From Whalleya microplaca (lineage: Eukaryota; Ascomycota; Sordariomycetes; Xylariales; Xylariaceae), in the NCBI GenBank assembly GCA_022497155.1, contig MU385713.1:248001-312000 (forward strand): 64,000 nucleotides of DNA, given 5' to 3'. Under the pieces are notes generated by a model, which had not been told where the DNA came from, did no database searches, and worked only from the letters and a program-made list of their open reading frames with translations. Shown piece by piece: positions 1 through 12,900 of the stretch (position 1 is its first letter; every line of letters starts with the position of its first letter). The position numbers were made by a program, and so were the translations under genes.

Positions 1-911
1 CGAGTCGAAACCAGACAACTATCGAGTGCCTAGAGAAGACCCGTTATTTGAGCCCTCTGCGAAGGACGCTGCAGCATCAGTTTGTGGCGCAACATAATGG
101 AGAGGGTGTTCCGCTGCCCAGGTATGGACAGCAATTATTAGATATACACGCGAATGCATTGCCCGGCATCACGAGGCCGGAAGAAGGTGAGGTGAGGGAA
201 TCTCGGGGCGATGGCATACCGCATATGTCGTACGAAGATTTAGAGCGTTACCGGACGAGAAAGCGGTACGAGGAATACATGGATGAGCAGGATTCGGAAA
301 AGCTACCGAATGCTTTCGACCTCGGCCCTAAGCGAAACTTCTTGCATCTTTTCGGCCCTTCGCCGGCCCTTTGGTTCTTCCCCATCATCAACACCACAGG
401 CGATGGTTGGAATTGGGAGGCAAGCCCCAAATGGGTGGCAGCACGGGAGCGAATCGCGCGGGACCGCGAGGAACAAAGGCAGAGGGAACGCGCTGCGGGA
501 TGGGGTGATCCCGACCCTCACTACACCCCCGAGCCCCCAGTGCGGCTCAGCGGAACCGGCAGGCACGATCTGACGTCGCCCACGCAGTCTAATGGGCGAC
601 GCACGCCATCCAAGGCCGACCGCGTGCTGGGCCGGGATCCGAACTTATACGTCGACGAACCACCGAACTCGGTGTCTATGAGAACACTTAATAAGCAGGG
701 CGTCGAAATCGAGGACGACTACAGCACCAGTAGCGACGCGGAAGACGCCGAGAGCAAGGCCATGAACGTCGTCACGAACGGCGGATGGGCTAGGAGTGGC
801 GCCAGCGGCTTGCTGCGGAAGCCGTCGAGGACTACCTATTCCTCCGCCAATGCCTCTGCCAATGCCTCTTCGACGAGCCTACTTTCGAAAATCGACGACG
901 AGGTAGACTGA
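1..911 (+). CDS. DHHC-type protein S-acyltransferase (palmitoyltransferase), C-terminal part, 5' end outside window
   Basis: This is the 3' part of a membrane enzyme that attaches palmitate to cysteines of target proteins. The reading frame is open from base 3, so the start and the catalytic Asp-His-His-Cys domain lie left of the window. The visible part begins with the TTxE motif (TTIE, visible residues 5-8) that follows the fourth membrane helix in this family. At about residues 103-112 comes the NAFDLGPKRN segment, which fits the N-P-x-D-x-G-x-x-x-N pattern of fungal Pfa proteins, followed by the conserved GDGW block. The last 120 or so residues are polar, Ser/Arg/Asp-rich and probably disordered. 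No intron is needed within this part. The sequence most resembles the Pfa3 branch, but the subgroup cannot be settled without the catalytic domain. The stop codon is at 909-911. Confidence 0.85.
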   Translation, partial: SRNQTTIECLEKTRYLSPLRRTLQHQFVAQHNGEGVPLPRYGQQLLDIHANALPGITRPEEGEVRESRGDGIPHMSYEDLERYRTRKRYEEYMDEQDSEKLPNAFDLGPKRNFLHLFGPSPALWFFPIINTTGDGWNWEASPKWVAARERIARDREEQRQRERAAGWGDPDPHYTPEPPVRLSGTGRHDLTSPTQSNGRRTPSKADRVLGRDPNLYVDEPPNSVSMRTLNKQGVEIEDDYSTSSDAEDAESKAMNVVTNGGWARSGASGLLRKPSRTTYSSANASANASSTSLLSKIDDEVD

Positions 912-1374
912 CAAAATTAAGGCTCTACTCTACTTAACTTACCTTGAAGGGAAAAGGGGGATACCATCTTCACTTTGTTGTTCCTACGGGTGTCACTCAC
1001 TGCATGGCTTAGGCGTTCGATAATTCTGATTTTTTTTATGGGTTTGGAGTAACCGTGAAGTAGAACCACTACTTACTAGTAACCTAGGGATGTAGGGGGG
1101 AATTCGGCCTGGAGGAAAGAACTACTATGGTCGATGCGTTAACCCCCTCACGTCTCTCACAACAACCTCTCTTGAAGAAAGCAACTCTCAATGTTCTCTC
1201 AATTCAGATTGTATAGTATAGATGTGTACTAGGCAGTCCTTCCTAAGGGGCATTATCATCATGCACTGGATGGGGAATTTCGATATCCCCGGTGTATTTT
1301 TTTAAATTTTGACCAGGCGGATTAGGTTTTTTGCAGCAGATATGTATGTTCGTAGGTGTAGGCCTAGGTCAGGT

Positions 1375-1394
1375 GATTGATTGATTGATTGATT
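1375..1394. repeat. (GATT)5 tandem repeat
   Basis: Five perfect copies of GATT lie in intergenic DNA. Confidence 0.95.
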
Positions 1395-1500
1395 AGGCTG
1401 TATCTATTTTTCTTTTTTTCTGGAAGGAAGGGAAAAGAAGAAGGATAATTCGAGAGTTCATATGTTATTATGGTATATCACTAACTAGATTACATGATGT

Positions 1501-1508
<8 letters not shown>

Positions 1509-1537
<29 letters not shown>
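1509..1537. repeat. (AC)n dinucleotide microsatellite
   Basis: About 14 perfect AC units lie in the intergenic region downstream of the palmitoyltransferase. The Cys/Val-rich open frame read through it on the minus strand is an artefact of the repeat. Confidence 0.95.
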
Positions 1538-1540
<3 letters not shown>

Positions 1541-3322
1541 GTAATACGCAGTTATTGAGTCTTGGAGTTAGATTTTGGTTTCTTTTCTTTTGTGTTTCAT
1601 GAGAATGGTAGAGATCTATGATGTCCTCAAGGGTCAACCGGGCTGAGTTGAAGTTGTTATGCTTCATATCTTGCCATGAGGTACTGGTAGTGCCCTAGTG
1701 AGTCGGTCGTAGCTCATGAGTATGGTAGTCATTAGTGGCGATAAGTATTTCTTCAAAAAGTCTTTATAGTGCTAGGTATTAGAGGTGGCGTTTGCATGTT
1801 CATACCACTTCATATTGATTATCAAAGCCCTCTTATTGATACGTGAGGCTAGGGGGGATATAAGGAATAATAGGAGACAAGAAGCCATCCTTCTCAGAAG
1901 TACTCACTATTCCTATCACTTGTTTAAGGAGTACTAACTATCAAGGGATTGCCAGTCCTTAGTGAAACTCATTCATAAGTGAGTCGTATCGGTGAGTTTG
2001 ACACTCAATTTTACAAGCGTCTCCATCAACGGAGCTCATTGATCGATATCTTACCATCAAGGGAGGAGAGTGATATGTATGAGATTCACTATAGAAATTA
2101 AGGTTTTCAAGATTTCCCCTTACCTCTCTTCACGCTTACATTACGTGATATCTTATTTGGACTAGATAATATATATACTACATAACCCCGAGGTGTCCTT
2201 TGATGAAATCCAGGCCCTAATATACTCTAAACTCTTCAATGATCCTTAAAGCTTGCCATAGGCCCTCCTCGCCTACTCCGATCTTGTGGATTGTAGATGA
2301 TGGATGGTAGTGACACTAGGGGGTGGAAAGGGCCAAGGGCTCAGCTGCATAGTATTCAGCTTCTTAGATGAGGTATCAAATGCGAGTGCTGTCATGGTCT
2401 TTGATTCCAAGTCACGTATCATTATCAATGTGCACTCTGTTGGAGGTCCCACCATACGTATGTGCAAGTAGGATGTCACAAGGGCTCATTTGAGGGCTTG
2501 AATATTGTATTCATCTTGATAATAAATGGTTTTGGTTCTGAGGTCCCTAAGGAGAAGTTTTGTCTTCTGTGAGAGGGGAAGCTCCTTAGGCCTAAATAGC
2601 CCTATGGAATCCCAGTGTCACGGATTACCTAGGACGTATATAGTTCTAGAAGAGCTTGTACTATAGTATGACTGACACCTATCGATATACGATACAACGA
2701 AGCAACCGCGCCTCCTAGTTAGTCGTCTCCATGAACGCATTTTGGGGCACGTTTGTAAACTCATTATTTTGGGAATTGATTCTATATGATCATAATTCCA
2801 GACTGTGGCATATCCACCCTTTACCTTTTATGTTAACTGTTTTGATTAAATGACTGTTGGTAGAATGCTAGTTAGAGGAAATGCGTATGATATTACCATT
2901 TTCTAAGTTGCGACCTCCCTTCTCCGTGTCACAGTGGTATAGGGTGTGTGCAATGTCACCCTAACTAACGACCGCAAAAGCAGGTGTTTTGAATTGATCC
3001 GCCGTACATACCCATCTTGCAACCCTAAGATTCCAGCTAATACAACATCGGCCTCGTACCATTTGTTGTAAATTTGGAAACATCTGTTCTGGGATGACCG
3101 GGCTCTGTCTGCCGACGGGCATGTCTCGTCCGGAAGTAATTTATCCACCACAGCTTTGCAGTGCAAGGGGGCCTAGGGGCCTCGGAGGCGGGGATTAAGA
3201 TTAGGTCAAGGACCGGCGGAGAATTCTTGGCTGGACGGTTCCTCAGTTAAATCCGGGAGGTCGATGGCAAAAGTCGCTCTGGGTTCACGCGGCGCTTTGG
3301 GTTGTATGCTAGGTAACTGGCA

Positions 3323-3330
3323 TATATAAA
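3323..3330 (+). promoter_or_regulatory. TATA box of the secreted-protein gene
   Basis: TATATAAA sits 157 bases upstream of the ATG at 3487, in a GC-rich setting. The following 150 bases contain CT-rich stretches typical of a fungal leader. This is a motif match only. Confidence 0.55.
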
Positions 3331-3486
3331 GCCAGGGCGGCGCGGACGTACATCGCGGAGCTGCAGTCGAGAGACAACTCCCTACCTAGCTCATCAAGCA
3401 CTCGATCATTTCCTCTACCATTAACCTTACCTAGTAACCATCATCGCAGGTGGTATTTTTGAATCTCTGACTAGATAGCACCCACT

Positions 3487-4474
3487 ATGCACGGCCTCAC
3501 CACCCTCGCGCTGTTCGCAGCCCTCGACGTCGTCGTCAGGGGCCAGGACACCATCGGGTTCGGCCCGTACTTCTCCCTCGGGCCCACGCAGTCCTGGATC
3601 AGCGAGGCGACTACCACGTTGGTGCTCCCCGAGGTGCCGAGTCCACAGGAAGAGCGCCTGGCGCTGTGGCCGGGAATGGGCACTAGCGGCGGCGACCTGA
3701 TCCAGGCCCTCGCCGTCTCTTTCGAGGACCCCGCTGCGTGAGTAGGATTCTGGAGTTCAGTGTAGTTGTGAGATGAGACAACGGGCTGATATCTGTGAAG
3801 AAATTGCGGCGCCTCCGCTGGGCAGTGGTGCACTTGGGCCAGTACTCTGCAAGGTGAGTTCCCAATGGTGAGAAGAGGGGGGGGGGGGGGTGATGTGGGT
3901 ATTGACTCGAAATAGGGGTGCAACTTGGCGGTGATCAGGTTCCTGCATCACCCGGGGACGAGCTGGAAATGCATTGTGAGTTTTCCTGCTGAAAAGAGAA
4001 GCTGGATCCTATACTGACTCAAGAAAATGAAGATGTGTACAATGACAGTACTGGTGAATACGACCAGTCAGTTGCCATCAACGGCGAAGTCGTCTCTACG
4101 CTTTCAACTAGTAAGTATAGAAATCAACCCCTATTTTCCTTACTCCTCGAGAAATTTACACTCTTTTAGGCTCTGGCAATGCCGAGGGCTGGGGCACTGC
4201 TGTGGAATGCCAGGTCGACGCCTGTACCGGGACCGTTGCGGCTCACCGTAAGTCTTCCCACCGACGCAATTGAACAGTCTTAGAGCCAGTGGCGGTTATT
4301 GATAAAAAAATAGAATATGTGTCCACCACTGTCATACTGGATTCTGCCGATGAGTCGTTTGGTGATACCTTGGCACTCAACGAGGCTACCTCGAGCGGCC
4401 TGACTACTTCTGATGGCGGTAAGACGTGGAAGGTGAACACTATCAACATCCAATCTCATACCTTCAACATTTAA
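3487..4474 (+). CDS. small secreted protein of a conserved fungal family, six exons, 226 aa
   Basis: The predicted exons are 3487-3737, 3801-3853, 3916-3975, 4033-4110, 4170-4247 and 4314-4474. They sum to 227 codons with matching phases, and the donors are GTGAGT or GTAAGT. The protein starts with a signal peptide (MHGLTTLALFAALDVVVRGQ), then LALWPGMGTSGGDLIQ, a CGASAGQWCTWAST cysteine pair, a QVPASPGDELEMHY strand, EGWGTAVECQVDACTGTV and DSADESFGDTLALN. I recognise this as a widespread family of secreted ascomycete proteins with a probable beta-sandwich (lectin/glucanase-like) fold, but I know of no proven function. Four cysteines could form two disulphides. A TATA box lies 157 bases upstream. 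Without splicing, every exon ends in a stop, so a single-exon caller would miss the gene. Splice sites 3 and 4 (acceptors at 3915 and 4032) were chosen to keep the frame and are the least certain. Confidence 0.75.
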
Positions 4475-4481
4475 ATATATG

Positions 4482-4521
<40 letters not shown>
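4475..4521. repeat. compound (AT)n(GT)n microsatellite directly after the stop codon
   Basis: An AT-rich run changes into about 13 GT units, beginning at the base after the stop codon of the secreted-protein gene. It therefore lies in that gene's 3' UTR. Confidence 0.9.
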
Positions 4522-4524
<3 letters not shown>

Positions 4525-7500
4525 AGAATACTTCGATTTTGGCGACTAGTGAATTACAAAACATTCAAGCGCCCCTAAAGGGGAGCACTCATTGACAGAT
4601 ATGTAAACGATAGGGGGTTTCGAGGTTATGTATCAAATCAGCAGGCCGTCTTGCTGGCTCTGCTGAGTACTCCAGCCGTACCTATGCACCATGGAGCGTT
4701 GACGAAGATAGACCTCTTTGTTCATCGGGCAGGTAGACTAGAGTAGATAGATCTTCGTCCTCACGGACGTAACCAAAATTATCATCAGCAGGTCGTCTTG
4801 GGTCTTTTAAAGCATCACAGAAGTATCCATAAAGTCAATATCAATTTCAGACCCAAAAGTAGTTATTTGCAACCAGAGTTCCGGCCTAATATAGACAAAT
4901 AAAGACAACAAAGTTCCGCAGTAAAGCATTAGTGATTGAGCCCCTATCTTGTAACAATAATTTTCACAAGACACAATGAAATACCCACGCTTAAACTTCT
5001 CAACGCAGGAGATACGGGGTAATTTTTGGAGACAGTATTTTTGTCCTTGCGTGCTTGATCCTTGACCTCAGCTTTGGCTTCGGTTTCAGAACGGCCTTAA
5101 ATGTAACCTACCAATAAACCTAATGTCGGTGGTCAATCAGATACAGAGTAATAGAAACATCACATATAGATTACTAGCAACTGAATAATAGGGAAGAGAG
5201 CTGAATCATGCCCCTTCCAAAGTCGGGGGCCCTCGTAGACCCCTTAGAAACCCTTTTTACCCCTCATGTTGTGCCGTCTCAGCGATGTCGCAGTGTGGCT
5301 TGAGGGATTTTGTGAGACCTAATAACGGGCCGCGGTTGCTGGGGATGAAGCCATCGACGACGCGGTTAGAGTCAAGCATTGCAAAGATGCAAATGTGACA
5401 GGTGACTCGTATCGTAATACAACGCGAGAGCGTCGTAAATCCCGCCCTCGATCCTTTGCGTCACACTAGGGTGTATCTCATAGGGTATATGGCGAGGAAC
5501 TTGGATGGAACATCGATGTCACCGGGATTGTCGCTCCTAGAACCTTACATTAAAACCCTGATAGTACTATCATGTTCGAGAAACGAATAAGTCGTAGAAT
5601 CTCCAGTAGTATCAAGGGTGTAGTGTTTATTATATTCAGGGGAACTTTCTACTTCAAGGAGCAGTATACTCTAGTTCGCCGAAATCAACCTGGGCGCATG
5701 TGCACTTATTTGCTGGACTACCGTTATAAACCTTTAAACAATTAGTTTCCCGAATACAATCATAGTATATATTGTTAGGATGCGGTGCGCGGTAGGGTTG
5801 GTGCTGCAGGTTTCTCCGTGCCATCGTCTTCTATGACTGATTCCAGCTTGGGATAATAACTATGTTACTATTCAATAGCCTGAGAAGCTCGTTTCTCCGG
5901 GATATACGAGTTCCTAGTGAGCGTTGTCTCAAGTGGAATGGGGATTTGAAGTCCCTCTATTGAGAAAATGACACGGTACAACTAAATGGATTATTAGATA
6001 TACAATAAAGTTGATTCTGAGATTTATGAGGTGTTCATATCTTGGATATTAAGTATTTACTCGTTATCTTTAAAGCTGTTCGATCTCATACGTGTCGACA
6101 ACATCTGATAATGATTCCAAAACAAGTATTTCCCATGAGAAGATTGAGTGTAGTCTCGCTCGTAACTCTCAAGTCGCCGTATCCCTGACGAGGTAGGATT
6201 CCAAGCTGAGAGGCAAAAGGGAGTATCTGAACATTCTCACTACACATGAAGCTCCACAAATACATTACGATGAACGATAATAAGCATCGCATGCATTTGG
6301 CGTTTTCTGAACGAAGATGCGCTGCAATTTCTCAGACTTGTATACCAACTGCATAGTACTTCTGTATAACGACTCCAAGATTCTAGACCCGTAGTTGGTG
6401 TTTCGGGCCGAGCTCAGCCCTGACAAGCCGCTCCCTGGCTGAGCACACCTCGGACCGTCTGCTGCAAAGCGGGGAACACCTGCGGATCTTCTCGTCTAGG
6501 ACATCACCTCGTCCTTGCCCATGCGGGGATATGGCGGGAGATGATGCGCAGTCGCGTAGCGCCCGCAGAGGCCCTGGCTCACGGGAGAGGGGATGACAGA
6601 CATTGCGGCTCAGCAGCAGGGGACAACGCTGTCGCTGATCAGCGGCCGACAATGATGAGCTGTTGTGTCTAAGCGGGACCTTGGCTGCTTGGTTTCATTG
6701 ACGGTTGCTTCGAGATTCGCCTACTTGTTGGGGAATGAACTTTCGAGTCGGTCGATCGTATTGAATAGAATGTGACTGCTCTCATTCTCAATGGGGTTTT
6801 GGGTGGTATTCAGAGGGATCGTTTCTGACCGCATCTTTGCTGGCACTCGTGACTGTCTCAAAGTTCGCCATGGTGTTGAATGTTGGTGATTTGTGATCCA
6901 GTGGTGGCGACTAACTAGTGATCTAAAAATGTCACATGGCATTATATATAAGCCAAGGATTATAGTTTAGTAATATAAAGCTGTAGTATTATGCCGTGCT
7001 TCATTAGAGAGATGCGACAACCAGTCTCGTCTGCAACCACCGTGTCACCCCGGTTATTAGCTTAGTTTTCTCACTGTTTCATTCTCACTGTCTCCAATAT
7101 CTCGAAATAACTTCAAAGTGGAAACGAAGACCTTGATGGTACACTTTGCCACGACGTTATCAAATAAGAGTGCCGCTTGACCTGCAGAGCTCACCATCCT
7201 TACACAGCACTATCGTGCCTCCCTTGTGCAATGTTGGTTGTCATGAGTCATAGGAGTGGTAAACCCTGCATCGCAAGATATGACAGAATCTGGAGGAAAT
7301 ATCTAATAAGATGACTTCTTAATTCCAGGAGTTTATGATGGTTGGAGACGACCGTCCAAATGCGTAAGCGCGCGAAGGAACTTTGGAAGCTCGATAAGAG
7401 AAATCGTTTAGTACGTTTAAGAGATCGTATAGAGTTGATGGAATGAGACCGTCCTGTGGTGATCAGCAGGAAGCTAAGCGTATACCTCGTCTATTTCGCT

Positions 7501-9988
7501 ATTTAAAGTTAACTCGATGGTTTCCCAGCAAGCTCACTAAGGTCCCAACAAGATGCGACAGGAGCCGAATGCATGAGCTAGCTAGCTCTCGTTATCGCTA
7601 CGGTTTACCTACCGTTCTCCTGGGCCTGCTAACGTCAGCCCAGTACCAAGGGTTACGCAATGCAGCCGGCCAGGTTCGGAAACCCAGGAATCCTCCGAAA
7701 CGAGCGAAACATGGAGCCGAACGCAGTAGACCCAGCATCAGCTCTCCCCAAGTCAGCCATCTCAGAGGGTGCTGCGGAGCACGCGGCCCGAAACTTCCCC
7801 ATCTTGCCCATCGCATCCGCTAATTTTGGAGTTTTATCCCGCGCGCAACCAAGCACACACTGTGGCCGACCCTGCAGCCAACGGAGGGAGCCAGTCAGCT
7901 CGTTAGACGTGCGGCGCAGCACATGCACGTTGTGTGCTCCAAGTCACTGTGACAAGCCATAGGCCCGGCCGAGGTTACTGCTAGAGCCAGGGGTAGCCTA
8001 GGGGAGTACCAGACCCGACAGGCTGGTACGGTACTCGAAAGCTGGGGTGTCAACGCAAGGTGACGATTCGGGGGTGGTTGTGGGGATGGGGTGGTTCTTG
8101 CTGGTGTGTTGGTGGAACGTGACGATCCCCCAATGGTTTGGCGCCGGGCTGGCCCATTTGGGAAAGAAAGTAATCTTCATGCATTGCAGGTGTGCGTGAG
8201 TGCATTGCCAAGCCCACACTTCTCCTTGATTGGGAACTCCTGTAGGATTTGCGAGCTGGGCTGAATTGAGCATGATTCCCCGATACCACCTTTTCCGCTC
8301 TCAGGCCCATCGTCTTGCGTGGCAGTCCGATGGTGTACGGGTTCTCTTCTCGGTAGGTACACACCGTCCATATACTCCCAGGCGGTCAGTCTTATTGCCG
8401 GCTTGGAGCCAAGCGAGCGTAAGCAATAAGGCTGACAATCCCGCATCGAGACATTCTTGGTATGTCTGATTTGTTTATGAACGACATACATATGCGAAGT
8501 ATGCAGCATGCAACTAGGATCTGTGCCTTATTGGGTCCAAATATTGACTACGGGACATATAGTCTCGCCGAGTATTGTCTCGAGACTGGGATTCTAAGCT
8601 CCCTGGTATGTGAAGCAAGAGATCATATCATATTCGGGGCCGAGGGTTACGATCGACGATATTCGGCGCAATGCGCAGTACCTAGGGGTTAGTGCAAGGT
8701 GAGAGGAAGAAGGAGCCATTGCAGCGCGTCATCAAGTCGATTATAGGATCCCGATGATAGGGGCTATGCCTAGGGAATGATGACGAAGTCAATCTATCCT
8801 AAAGCTGTGTATTTCAGGCTCTTTAGGTTGCATCGTTGCTTCAAACCCACGTCTTTGCATATCTCATGCTCGCGCAACAGGACTTGAGGGTGTCTATCTC
8901 CAACGCTATAACACGAGGTCTTGGAGATGCGTAGTAATCCTCGGCGAGACGGACAAACTCTCAATGCTTTTGGTCCAGGGGGCGGGAGGAAGCATCGTGG
9001 TAGCCATGTAGCCGTACTATTGGAACGCCATATGACATATCTACTCCTTTCGTAGTCAGCAATTCGTCAGCGGGAAATGCAGATGCCGATGGGTGATAGC
9101 ATCGGTAACACACTACCCTACAGACTACTCATCTCTGAATCATAGATGTACAGGGTGTGGTAATATCACGATAGAAAGTAACTGTAGATCAACAGCAAAC
9201 GACAAGCGTGGTGAATATGGAATGTTGTCCATTTGACAGTATGCAGCGCGAGCCACTGGTATTGTTTATATGAAGTCATGCAAATGCGAGCCAAATATGC
9301 CAATGCTACTAAAAGAACCAGTTGGGAAAAAGGTTGGACAGTTGAAGTGAAGAGTTGATGTACGCCAAAAGATACCAGGGACCGCTCATGAAACCCTCGC
9401 GCAAGCGCGTCCGCGGGTCCTGAGGTAATTCAAACCACAGCCAAAAATGATCTCGTTCGTGCTGGTGTCAATTGCAATCCCGTGCCTTAGCTGCTGCAAC
9501 ACAAGTCCTGCTCGTAAACAGATGCAAATATGAGAGTAAAAGCCCAATATCTCTGTAGAATGTCCTCATCGCAAGGAAAATCGTAAAATGCCCAGTACCT
9601 TAACCCCAGATGCTATTGTCCGTAAGAAAACAAATGAAACCCTTTTTTTGTCATTTCCCAAATCTATCTTGTCATTTCCCTTCAACACCTGAAATATGCC
9701 TTTCATATCCCTTTCCGAGGCTTTGCTCAGATAAGCACCTCGAGTGCATGATTGGTATCGAGTGCCGAAGGAAGTGCTCATAAACACTCTCGAAAAATAG
9801 AGTATATCGAAACATTCGCTTGTGTCCGTGCTGCGCCGACCTTGTGTGTGATCCGATGGGGTATTCGCTGGAGATTCAAATCGACTGGAAAAATCATCGC
9901 GATTCGACTGATATGCATTGGGAAACTCGAAGGAAGATGTAATGGTACATGGCGACTTTTACCCGGTGGACGAAGACTGTTATACAAA
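4522..9988. other. 5.5-kb intergenic region without recognisable gene
   Basis: No open frame here shows family resemblance or a credible exon chain. Composition is mixed: mostly AT-leaning DNA with GC-richer patches at about 6380-6670 and 7440-8480. The longest open frame (7443-7823, plus, 126 codons) is Arg/Pro-rich with overlapping frames open on both strands, which points to chance openness of GC-rich DNA. The patches may be decayed insertions, but I could not match them to an element. Confidence 0.6.
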
Positions 9989-12900
9989 TCAAACAGAAGG
10001 TTGCGTCGATGCCTCTGGATGGCCGCCCTTGATGCCGACCTTGTTAACGCTTGGCTTGGTGCTGTTGGTAGTTCGGTTGAACACGTTCCTACTAATATGC
10101 TTCAACTTGCCTCCAGCTTCCGCGTTGGCCGAGGGGTGCGGCACATAGACACTGGTTGTAGGGTCAACCTTGATGCGACAGAATAGAGTAGAGAAGAGAT
10201 ATTGATCCCCATTGGAATCGAGCAATGGTAGTGTACGGTACCCTTGTTTGAAACTGCTGAGTTTGGCCATGTAGGTCGCAATGGTGGAGTTGCGGCCAGA
10301 AGAGCTTTCTCCATCCGTGGAGAGCTTAACACTAAACCTGACAAAGACCAGTTCGGGATACTTGGCCGTCACATTAAAAACGCCATCATGATCAAATACG
10401 GGATTGAACCCATTATCCCTGATGATGCAGGTCGTGCTCTTCAGAGGGGTATCTGTTAAGATAGGAATGCCAGCCATGCTATCGTGCTTGTCCCTCTTAT
10501 CGTTCGTGTGGAAGACCTCAATTTCCACGTATGGATCAAAAGTACGATTCGAAGGCAATGAAGCTGGACGGATGAGCTGCTGTGCTGAGATGACGTTGAT
10601 TTTGAATGACATATTCTGGCGTTCCAATTTGCCCACAGCTTCTGCCGGAAGACCACTGTGTAGTACTCGTATCTCACGCATCGACCCGGGCTTCAAAACG
10701 TACCCAGATTGGTCAGTACCACCATCAAACATTGCTTGATTTAATTGCATGCCGAGATCAAAAGTTTGCCAGTTGAGCGCCGCCATCTGAACACCTCTCC
10801 TCCAATACATCAGTGGGTTGAAGTTGTCAGAAGAGAGACGAGAATATTGCGGATAGACTCGCATCATGTACCGCATGTTGTGGCGCGTCAAGGCCTGCTT
10901 CGATTCGGCTGCTTTGGAGTGCTTCCTAAATGTACCTTCCATAAAGGACAGAATATGGTTGCTCTTCCTACATGCAGAAGATTCGAAACCGCGGAACTTG
11001 ACACCAGAGCAATAAACACCTAGCTCGCCTAACGTCTTGACAATTTTGCTAGTTGTTTGTTTACTTCGTTTCTCTGTAACTGTCTCGCTGTCGCATTCAC
11101 TCGTACTGCCGCTACTGACAGTGTCGTGGACCTCACCCTCGGTTATAGTGTCGACACGCTTACTGGCCATGCGTCGAGACGATCCGACAGGAAGAAGAAG
11201 GGGGCTCGAAGGCAAGAACTGCGGCGGGATGGACGCATTGTCGGCGGCCACTGGTTTTGAGAAGGGTGAGGTGAGGCTGCTTGCACGTCGACGACCCGTT
11301 GTCTCACCATTGGTTCGTTGCTCCTCGCTCTGGTGCGTCCCCTTAACTTTGATTAAAATACGGTGTTTGAGTTCAGAAGGCGTTGGGAGCTTGTCCGAAG
11401 ACGGGTCTAATGATTCTGTGACGAGACGAGGGCCGAATATTTCTTTCATGATCTCGGCCATGATTTCTTGTTGTGGCGCAGCACAATGAACCTCGAGGGA
11501 AACCCAGAGTGGAAAGGGGCTTGCGACGAAGGCGTACTTGTTAATGGTGTTGATCACCTCACGGAATGAGATGGAGTTTGTCATAGCATATCCATGTTTG
11601 ACTGTGGGCTGCCCATCAGAACCATCCCAGCAGTCAATCTCCACGCTACGACACCCTCTGACTAGAGTTAGAATGTAGCCCTCAACAGAGGCGACGTCGG
11701 CAATCTGGCGACCGACGAGGTAAGTGTTATGTGAGCTAGATATGAAATATTCATTGAAAGGCCGATCAAGCGGGTACTCAGGTGGCGCGCGCACAAGGGG
11801 ATAATTGTCTTTCGAGGTAAGATAAGTAGCAAATGCTTGCTCACTCATTAAGGTTGAGTCTCGATCAGATCGCTGTGCCGCTGTATCTCGCGGTTTGCAT
11901 CGATGGGCGTAGCGAGAGAATCGATTTTCCCAAGCATTCAGGTTGCTATCAACATCTTCGCCTTGTTCATTTCGCAAAAATTGCAGAAATTCTGGACAGG
12001 TAATACCCTTGTCGGGATCCGATGCGAGCTCGCGATAAAGCCTCCGGATATCCCCCCTTCGCTTCATCTCGTTGACGAATGTCCGAAATTCTGAAAAATT
12101 GAGTCGGCCACTCTTTGAGGAATCTGCAGTATTAAATCTCTCCAAAAGTTGCTTTTGCGCCATATGAATGTGGAGATTCCTACAGACTCGTTCAACCCCC
12201 GGAAAGTCCATTTCTTCATCGTCAACCGAGTGTGGTCTGTTCTCGAACTGTTTCGTCATCTCGACTTTCCAATAACCGCGTATGGCGTTTTCGTTGAAAG
12301 CCATCAACGAGGCCATATGAACTTCCCTATGTTTTGATATTGAATCCAGAGCGGTCACCCAATGGGCAAATGTTTCTTCATCCTCGGCAATCAGATGCAT
12401 CATCTTAGACCTGGACTTATCCGGGACAGCGTAAAAAATAGTGAAGAAACGACCCTCATCTGCTTCGGGAATCTCGTAGTCGATCCGATATTGGCGGATA
12501 TCGGAACCTATTCTGACGTCCTTAATGTCGTCGATATAAATGCATTTAGTAGAACGGCCCTTCTCCCAAACGATCTTGCCGGCATTCGATTCAAGAACAA
12601 AAAGCAAACGCTTCGACTTCTTCTTTTTGGATACTTTTTCGAGGTAAGTCCCCTTGACCAATGCCATGGGTACGATTGGGCCGGTAGGAACATCTACAAA
12701 TGATGCAGATCCGGCTATGGAACCAGCAGTGCTGCCAGACGAGAAGTCCCGTACCATACTTTCGGCGCCACAAAGGGAGTTGAGCTCGTTCATATCATCA
12801 TGTATTTCCTCGTCAGAATCGGTGTACAGGACGCCATCCGCTGTAGGTGCCGTATTGGTGCTGTCACTTCTGCGTCGCAGGATACCAGGACCTATGCTTC

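Larger units (their letters stand above)
912..3322. other. intergenic region without recognisable gene
   Basis: About 2.4 kb separates the palmitoyltransferase from the next gene. It holds the 3' UTR of the upstream gene, a GATT tract and a CA microsatellite. All open frames are short (under 90 codons), lack family resemblance and have no convincing splice partners. The last 200 bases become more GC-rich and form the promoter of the secreted-protein gene. Confidence 0.7.

Noticed and set aside
7443..7962. Overlapping frames of 90-126 codons on both strands
   Set aside because: GC-rich DNA opens several frames at once, none has a family signature or splice partner.
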